From Antedon bifida (taxonomy: Eukaryota > Echinodermata > Crinoidea > Comatulida > Antedonidae): a stretch of DNA of 64,000 bases. How positions within the stretch are numbered: position 1 is the stretch's first letter; every line of letters begins with the position of its first letter. A program made the translations under genes and the position numbers. The notes beneath the pieces were generated by a model that saw only the letters and a program-made list of their open reading frames with translations, was not told the DNA's origin and did no database searches. The stretch is from the NCBI GenBank assembly GCA_963402885.1, contig OY727096.1:32159820-32223819 (forward strand). The letters are read 5' to 3'. This document shows positions 56,953 to 64,000 of this stretch, piece after piece.

Positions 56953-57113
56953 AAAGCTCTGTCTACACTTTCAAACTAGTTTGACAAAAAAAGTGTGATG
57001 TGCTCAAATATGGTAGTGGTGATATACCCAAATATAGTAGTAATTTGACATCATCGTGTCATGGGCACATCACATTTTTTTGTCACATAAAGTTTGATAG
57101 TGTAGACAGAGCT
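56953..57113. mobile_element. MITE, TGTCTACACTATCAAAC family (161 bp)
   Basis: Inverted ends AAAGCTCTGTCTACACTTTC and AGTTTGATAGTGTAGACAGA; the inside repeats CAAATATGGTAGTGGTGATA-type motifs and ends CATCACATTTTTTTGTCAC. The best-preserved copy of the family in the window. Confidence 0.85.
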
Positions 57114-57526
57114 GAACACAATGCAATTCTAAAGCTTTTATGCAAGAAGATTGCATACTAATTCCAATGCAAGCAAAATTAGTTTGTTTTGCCATTTTGG
57201 TAAAAAAACCTAAAATAATATTTTATTTTATATATATGTATATATAGTTATTACATTTATCTATTGGCACAAATACAAAAAAGGTTGTTAAAAATAGATA
57301 AAAAATATGGACGGAAAGCACTGATAAATGGATGTATTGTTTATTTTTTTTAGAACAATGCATAGTATAGAATTTAACTTTTAAAATTAAAATATAAACA
57401 TATTTAGTAAATGCTTTGAAAACCAATGTCTTCTCGAGTGGTGGCTTTAGATCTAGCTCTATATAAACATTGAATTAGTATAATACAAGGTATAGTTGAA
57501 AACATTTGGATTAACAAACTTTTACT

Positions 57527-57532
57527 TTATTC
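57527..57532 (-). terminator. Probable polyadenylation signal of the dynein gene
   Basis: TTTATT on the plus strand reads AATAAA on the minus strand, about 280 nt downstream of the dynein stop codon, a typical 3'-UTR distance. A cleavage site cannot be fixed from sequence. Confidence 0.4.
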
Positions 57533-57810
57533 ATTTGAAAATACAGTAAACTTTCCAATTTATTAAGTTGCATTCAATTTTGCAAAAAGATGATGTTTAA
57601 TTTTAATTACATTTTTCAATAAACAATCAAATATAGAATAATAAATATACTAGATAATATACTAGAGGATGTAGTGTTTACCGGGACTTGTTCCCAAATG
57701 TTTCCCATAACAAGGCCTGGTAGTATATGAACATTAAAATAACAGAGTTTTATGAATTAGGTAACTTTAGTCATAACAGTTTTAAAATATTTTTGGAAAG
57801 GAATGAAAAC

Positions 57811-60800
57811 CTACGAAGACAGTAGAAGAGCAACACCAGCAAGAACCCATTTTGAAGCCTTCTCTTTGGACTTCAAGTTGAACGTCCAAACAAACGTCGG
57901 TCCTCGTATCTTAGTCTTGTACACTGGACACTCATAAATGTTTCGTGTCTCTTGCTTGTCAACAGGGATAGCCCGAATAAAGATTACTGGCATCGCAGGG
58001 GTGAGTTCTTTCAAACGTGCATCGGCTATCATACCTGTTTGAATATCCCATCTTGCACCTTCCATGAACAAGCCATGTACGTAAGCGCCCTCACGAGGTG
58101 CGCTGCTGAAATCTTCCTTATTTTTCTTCGTCACGTCGCACTGTAAACACATCTTGTCTAGAGGCCATTCATTCTTACGTGCCATCGACTGCATAATGGC
58201 CGTCAGGAACGACTGAGGGTTGAAGAAGCCAGCAAGCCAGACTACGTTTGGTAATGCAAAGTCTGATGTCCAGCTTTCAAGCTCTTTGATACGTAGTAGT
58301 AGATCAGTATACCATTGGCCTAGGCCAAATAAGCTAGGGTAGGCACGCTTCATCCATGAGGCTGGTACCTGATCAAGGTACAGGGCATTGCTAAGATCTT
58401 CCATATCTGCAGTGATTGTCAGTTCACCCTATAACACAAATTAAAATAACAATGATGAATTAACAGTGTGACTTTAGCTCCTACTGCATGAAGAAGAAAA
58501 CTACAACATAAATATAAGGCAAAGGTGATTTTTAATAAACCAATACAAAACCAGTTACTGTCCTAAAAATGATGCCGTACCTTTTATAATTATAAAGTTT
58601 TAAAATTGTTGGGTGAATTGCCTAATTTTTCATCTTGGAATTAATAGTAAGATGCTGGTATTGGCAGTAACCATCAAGGAAAACAGCATTACAAGTTTAC
58701 AAGTAATTATAAGACATTGATTATATTTACCTTAAGTCCAAGATCAAGTTCCTTAAGTGAGCGTCTAATCTCATTGGTCAACGTATTCATACGTTCACAT
58801 TCTTGGAAGGCAACCACAACATATGGTGATCTTTCCTCAACCTTTGCTGCCAGTTCCATGATGTTGAACTCTTCTGGTAACTTCTCAATGATCTCATCTA
58901 GCAAAGATTTTATCTGGAGAGAATAAAAGACATTTAAAAGAAAACAAGAAGAAAATGTATGCATGCCATAAATAAGCAAAGCAATTTAACTTGATTACAG
59001 TATTCAGCAGAAAATAAATAAATGACTTTTCTAAGATTGAAAAATGACACTGAAGTGTTTGCTTTCCAATATCAGGTTCCTAGGTTCTAATCCATTTTGT
59101 TACAACACTAGGGTTAATCCTTAGTTTACAAATAATGTTGAATTTAAGTTACAATAAAACAATCACCTTTTCCTCTCTGCTACTAGCGCCCCCACCGCCT
59201 CCGCTACTGTCTCTCGGCTGCATCTCAAGTACTGTCTTGAACAAGTTATCTGATGTAGTTGTAAGGAATCCAATTTCTGCGTTAGGATGAAGTCCGTACA
59301 GATATGGACTTTCCGCTGGTAGCATCTCGTCAATGTAAGTGTGATATGCTTTGTAGTCTGAGTTGCCAGGCACTGGGAAACCAGGGGCGAGGTACAATTC
59401 ACCGTCAAGCTGCAAAGATATCGAATAGATGTAATGATTAGTTGTTATGATTCAGGGATGTAATACAAAACATGAAATACTTTACTATTAAAAATGATAA
59501 CACTTTATCTATATTTGTAAATTTTGACTTGACAAGGCTATCCCATCGATGACAGAAAACATAGATGTTACATGGGAGCATTCCAAAAGGTGGCATGAAA
59601 AGTAATACAGGATATTTTGAAATATTGTCGGGGTTGATACATATTATGTTTGTGCTTACCATATCAACATGCATATACACTTCAAGATAAGTTCTGCAGA
59701 GTCTCCTGTCCCAGTCATCTGTGATGTGACCTCCGTACATGATTTCACCAAAGAGGTATCGTAGATCTTCCCATGGGACCTGTAACCATTGAAACAAGCA
59801 CACATTAAACACCTTGTACACAGCCTCAGGACACACAGAGGTATAGTGTCTTAGGGTATGTTCAGACTCACAGAGTTACGGTGGAGTTATGTAAGCGGCG
59901 TACATATTTTTGTGTCTGAACCATGCCAAGGATTAGCGTTAGGGAGCTGTTACTCCGCGCCAGTGGCGTTAATAATTCTAGCGTACCCTAGTATACGACA
60001 GCGAAATAGCTATGTCAAATGTATTTACAGGTTCAGATTTTAAAGAACAGTAAAGTTGGCGTCAGTGATATGATATTTTCATAAGTTAAATCAATTAATC
60101 AGATAAAATTGTCCGTGTAACAATTACTTTTTAAATTACTTTGAATTAAAATGCAATTCTACAAGTAGTAAGAACAAATCAGTATATTTGAAGGTAAACA
60201 TTATATAAATAAAAAAAACAAAAAACCATGAAAAAACAATGTAAATGATGCATTGTCATGAATGTATACATAATATAGTTCTATCTGCTTTGACCTGATA
60301 AGAGTGTTAAACGCAAGGCATTGGAATGTTGGTCGTTGTGTCTGAACACCTTGGCTTTTAACGCCACAGATTACCGTACGCCTTGCGTAGATAACTCCAC
60401 CGTAACTCCATGAGTCTGAACATACCCTTAGTAATAAAATAATTACTCTTTATCACTGAATAATAACTTTTAAAAAGGATAAATATTTTTCCATTAAATC
60501 ATGAATTATTATTAATACAGCAATTAAAAATCAGTTAATTTAGACAGAAATATATTTACAAAAGGGTTCAACAGAAGATTTTTACAAACCTTAGCATTTG
60601 CTTCAAGATAATTATAGAGCACATTGACAGAGATTGTCAAGTCTCCAGTATTGTATGGATAGACTCTATTCCAGCCCTGTGGTCCAAACTTACGACGCTC
60701 TGCGACGACTGCGTGGAAGTAACAGAGGGCAAAGAGAATGCTCTTGAACTCTGCCTCACGGGAGCACATCTCAAGTGTATCCTGCAATTAAAAATTTTAT

Positions 60801-63670
60801 GATAAAAATGTGGCTTAAACCATTATTCCTAAAGGGGTGTACTAATAGAACTGTATGCCAGTTTGTCAGTTTATTGTGTTTCATTTTCTATTTTGTTTCA
60901 TAGATAATATTTTTACATATATCACAAAAATAAAGTTGCTTGTACAGTACAAAAGATTCTGGTTTGGACAATTCTATTATTCCCAAGGTTTAATTACCCA
61001 AACATGATGATGTTGAGACATGTGAAAAAAAAAATTACCTGATTGAAGTTGTCAAGAGCCTTATGTAGATTTGCGTGCATGCCAGTCGGCGGTTCGTTTG
61101 TGATCTTGATAGAAGACTCCAATATGCCTTGAGGTATGATGTGCGACTCTGGTGTGCCTGAGGGCTCAGCACTCATGAACACTCTGTAATCTTTATGACT
61201 ACCATAGCTGTATGCTTCCAGCTTCTTTTCTAATGTCGATAGCCATTTGGCAACCAAATGGATGTTCTGTGGATAACAGCAGTGATGTACAAATGTGTCA
61301 TAAAATAAAGTAAAGTATGTGACATCCTGATTGTAACCTAGCCAAAAATTCAGATATTGTAAAAAAATATATAAATGCATTGAAACAAATGTAAAGATAC
61401 CTTACCTGTAAAATGACCCAATGGCCTTCTTTAGCTGCCAAATCCATGCACTGCTCGGCCACGATTTCCTGGCCTTGACCCAAAGACACATTGTGAAAGT
61501 TACCCTGGTCAAATGTCCAGCCAATCTTCTTACCCAACGCTTCCACGTCCTTCAACGGGTCAACACCAGGGGATAGAATAAAGAAGACGGGTGTTTCTGG
61601 ACCAGTTTCTTCAAATGATTTGGAAAACTCAACAGCACGATTTTCTGTGTACTGAGCACCAAGTTTCTCTTCAATGAAGTTACTAAAATGAATCAAATAT
61701 CAACTTATTACTTTAAAAAATTTAAATTTATAAAACAATGTAAATTTATAATTGAATTAAGATATGATATATTTCATTTGAGCTGATAAAACTTAACACC
61801 ATACCTGACAGCGTATGTCATCCTGTCTGGTCGGAGCGCCCTCATCATACATAGCTTCTGTAATGATGACTTGTTTTTCCATTCCTGTGGGAACTTCTCC
61901 TTCTCTGGACATTCACTCTCTACAAATTTCTTCCAACGTTTTGCAGAACCTTCAATGTCACGATCCAAGTTTCGGAATTCTTCCATACCAGACAGAGACT
62001 GAAGAGAATTAGGATTAAAGTCAAATCAGGCAACTAAATATGTACAATACGATACTACTTATTCATTTTAACAATGAGGTGCAAATGAAATTTGGTTGGT
62101 TGGTTTACACTTTGATTTACATACAATTATACAATAAATACAAAAAAGAGAGAGAGAAAAAAAATAGATCTTAACTTGCTATTAAATATGTGAATAAAAT
62201 TACAAAGAAATTTCCTAAAATTCATCAACACTACTGTATCACCATAAACTTAAAATGATTAGTATTAGCAAAAAATAAATAGAGAATATAGTGGCATACC
62301 TTGATGGCACCCCAAGAGTTGTTTGAAAGGAAGTCAACTGGACTGGTGACATTCATTTGTGATGGGAATCTTAGCAGGAACTCCAGCTCCAATGGGTTGA
62401 TCTCTTTCTTCATCAATAACACCTATATTAATTAATAATATTATAGTTACAAAGACATTATTACTTTTAATATGAAAAAGTTGAACAAGTGATGGCTACA
62501 AGGAACATTAGAAATGTGGATTTTTGTCAGAATTTTTTCCGATACAGAACATAATAACACAAGAACTGGCACAAGAGATAGTTTTATTAGCCCACAGCTG
62601 TACTTTCATTTAAAAAACACCTTATTGAGATCAACTATTTGTATTTTTCTTTGAAATAGTAGGGTTTGGTACCATGAGATTAAACATAAATGGGAAATTG
62701 GATGAAAACAAAACATAATCTACACACCTGGAAGGCGACTTGAGCAGTGAAAATAAGTTTGTCTTGTTCAAAGAGACCACGAGATGTGTACATGAACACA
62801 GAGTATGTGATGAAGTCAATCAGGTTCCCAACACGTTGCTTTACTTCCTCAGCAGGCTCAGCTTTGCTGATGGCATGTGCGAACACAACACTGAAAGCCT
62901 GCAAAAAAGACAATTAAATAATGAGATCAGGAGCCTTAGATAGTAATGCAGCATTGTGGGAACACAACAATAAAAGCCTGAAAGAAAGAACACATTAAAG
63001 AATTAGACCTTTACTTAAAGCATGCATAGAGATATTAGTTCACTATAATATCAGTGTCAGGAGTCTTGGATAGTAGTGCTGCTTTGATAATAAGGCAGAT
63101 TCTGGTATGATTTGAACTCATGAACCTGGCATTGTAAGCAATGAGCTAAATAATCACAAACACAATAATCCTCAAAATGCTACGTTTCAATACACTTTTT
63201 TAAACATTGCAACTGTATTATAAAGTAAAATATAAATCTTATCAAATTATGAGGTTTACAGATTCAATTTTTTCTATATGACACTACATCCTTGTTTGAG
63301 ATACTTGCTTTGTGTAAATAATTTCCAACTTATATAGAACAAAACAACTATAACATTCTTTTACCTTTAGAGAGAATTGATACATTGGGTTGATCCTGTT
63401 AAGATCGTTGAGAATGAAGTAGAGAAGAGATGCTCTTGCAGCAGCAGGTCTGTAGTGTTCTCTTGCTTCGTTGATCTGCACTTCTGTTGTTTTAGCTTCC
63501 GTCACCTTCACCTCGATCTCCGCTGCAGTTCGCTTTGTTGTTTCCAGATTTTCCACTAGAGCTGTATCTCCAAGGAAGTTGCCTTCTGCAGATGACAGTC
63601 GGGAGAGGAGATTGTCTTCAAGCTCTTTGAGGACAATCTTGAAGTCGTTCTGTTGTTTCGTCAAATCCAA
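57811..63670 (-). CDS. DNAH9/11/17-like: Axonemal outer-arm dynein heavy chain, beta type, C-terminal part (partial)
   Basis: Ten minus-strand exons, in transcript order: 63670-63365, 62898-62728, 62422-62300, 61998-61805, 61682-61406, 61266-61039, 60781-60590, 59779-59660, 59409-59167, 58913-58731 and, last, 58428-57811 (eleven segments with the terminal one). They join in frame to 884 residues and TAG. The order is end of AAA5 ([20 protein letters not shown]), AAA6 ([36 protein letters not shown]) and the C-terminal domain ([46 protein letters not shown], ending [12 protein letters not shown]). Dynein heavy chains are the ATP-driven motors of cilia and flagella. The sequence fits the outer-arm beta class (DNAH9, DNAH11, DNAH17) over inner-arm or cytoplasmic chains; which one I cannot say. 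Linker, AAA1-4 and stalk lie beyond the right edge. No lesions are seen. A Gly5 run before the exon 59167 boundary is a variable loop. Confidence 0.97.
59851..60430. mobile_element. 580-bp MITE with TTA flanks (PIF/Harbinger-like) in a dynein intron
   Basis: Flanked by TTA on both sides, with ends GGGTATGTTCAGACTCA and TGAGTCTGAACATACCC, followed inward by GAGTTACGGTGGAGTTA and its complement. A three-base TTA/TAA target duplication is typical of PIF/Harbinger elements. The interior is non-coding, although one end gives a 61-codon open frame. Confidence 0.75.
62880..63085. repeat. Small imperfect duplications beside a dynein splice acceptor
   Basis: The acceptor-side motif CACAACACTGAAAGCCTG (about 62884-62901) is echoed by CACAACAATAAAAGCCTG at about 62963-62980. 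The segment CAGGAGCCTTAGATAGTAAT near 62930 is echoed by CAGGAGTCTTGGATAGTAGT near 63058. The copies lie within the upstream intron and are not coding. Confidence 0.55.
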
Positions 63671-64000
63671 CTAACAATTGAGAAAAAAAATACATGTTTA
63701 CAAATACCAATCAACTGTGTGTGTTTGTCCTGTGAAGAGATTGCCATCAACTGAGACAGTCATTAGATTTGGTGGTTGAAGCCAATGCTTGGTTTTATAC
63801 TAGAATGGCTCTAACAGCTTGATTCAAGGTTTACTATGCAGTAGAAATCATAAATATTTATATTATTCTTCTCAAATTCTTTATAGAAACTATGAAAATA
63901 GCCAACTTTCTAGACTATCTCTAACAATGTATTTGAGATTGTGTCAGTTGGTTTGAGTAGTACAAGTAAGCTGAATTATTTTCAACCAGTGTTCTTATAC
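63671..64000 (-). other. Dynein intron running to the window edge
   Basis: Upstream of the acceptor at 63671-63672 I find no further dynein exon before the edge. The DNA is plain AT-rich intron. Confidence 0.6.

Larger units (their letters stand above)
55663..57526. other. Intergenic stretch before the dynein gene 3' end
   Basis: No gene is supported. It contains two MITEs (56349-56470 and 56953-57113). A GC-richer patch at 55805-55930 (GCCCAGCCCTGTAGGTCC; GACGGTCTGAAGGCCAGTCT) could fold locally but I cannot identify it. The rest is AT-rich. Confidence 0.45.

Overview
The window is animal nuclear DNA: AT-rich, intron-rich, with GT-AG introns of 0.1-2.5 kb and many short transposons. Dispersed AGGCCTAGGCCTA-type motifs, a NACHT/Death-domain gene and a ciliary dynein gene suggest a marine invertebrate deuterostome. 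An echinoderm is the best guess, but this is inference and no species is claimed. Layout: (1) 254-741, minus strand: first two coding exons of a TRMT1-like tRNA m2,2G26 methyltransferase, continuing off the left edge. It diverges from (2) 2108-3357, plus: a small three-exon single-pass membrane protein resembling MXRA7, with a 30-bp minisatellite in the DNA just downstream. (3) 5250-16075, plus: a 13-exon FAM227-family (FWWh) gene whose exons join in frame to 631 residues. One of its introns is an AT-AC U12-type intron, and its last two coding exons are present three times in tandem (15.7-19.7 kb). (4) 20.6-34.2 kb: a transposon-rich block without a supported gene. It holds five copies of one family of about 1.6 kb (some inverted, with an array of a perfect 30-bp palindrome), two TTAA-flanked 630-bp MITEs and a related smaller MITE. 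(5) 34544-49308, plus: the most notable locus, a 19-exon gene whose parts read NACHT - ROC GTPase - COR - Death - Death, about 1401 residues if one missing base is allowed for. The NACHT exon has a G-to-D change in the P-loop and a one-base frameshift, while the ROC-COR-Death part is intact. (6) 49.3-57.5 kb: a gene desert with a 220-bp satellite, nested fold-back elements, a LINE reverse-transcriptase relic and MITEs. (7) 57811-63670, minus: ten exons (884 residues) of the C-terminal motor region of an outer-arm axonemal dynein beta-type heavy chain (DNAH9/11/17 class), continuing off the right edge. The genes do not form an operon or an obvious pathway. FAM227 has no established role that I can use to link it to the dynein gene. 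The NACHT-ROC-COR-Death-Death gene looks like an innate-immune or cell-death signalling ATPase/GTPase. Exon boundaries were set by hand from splice-site consensus and reading-phase agreement; no alignment or expression data were available.
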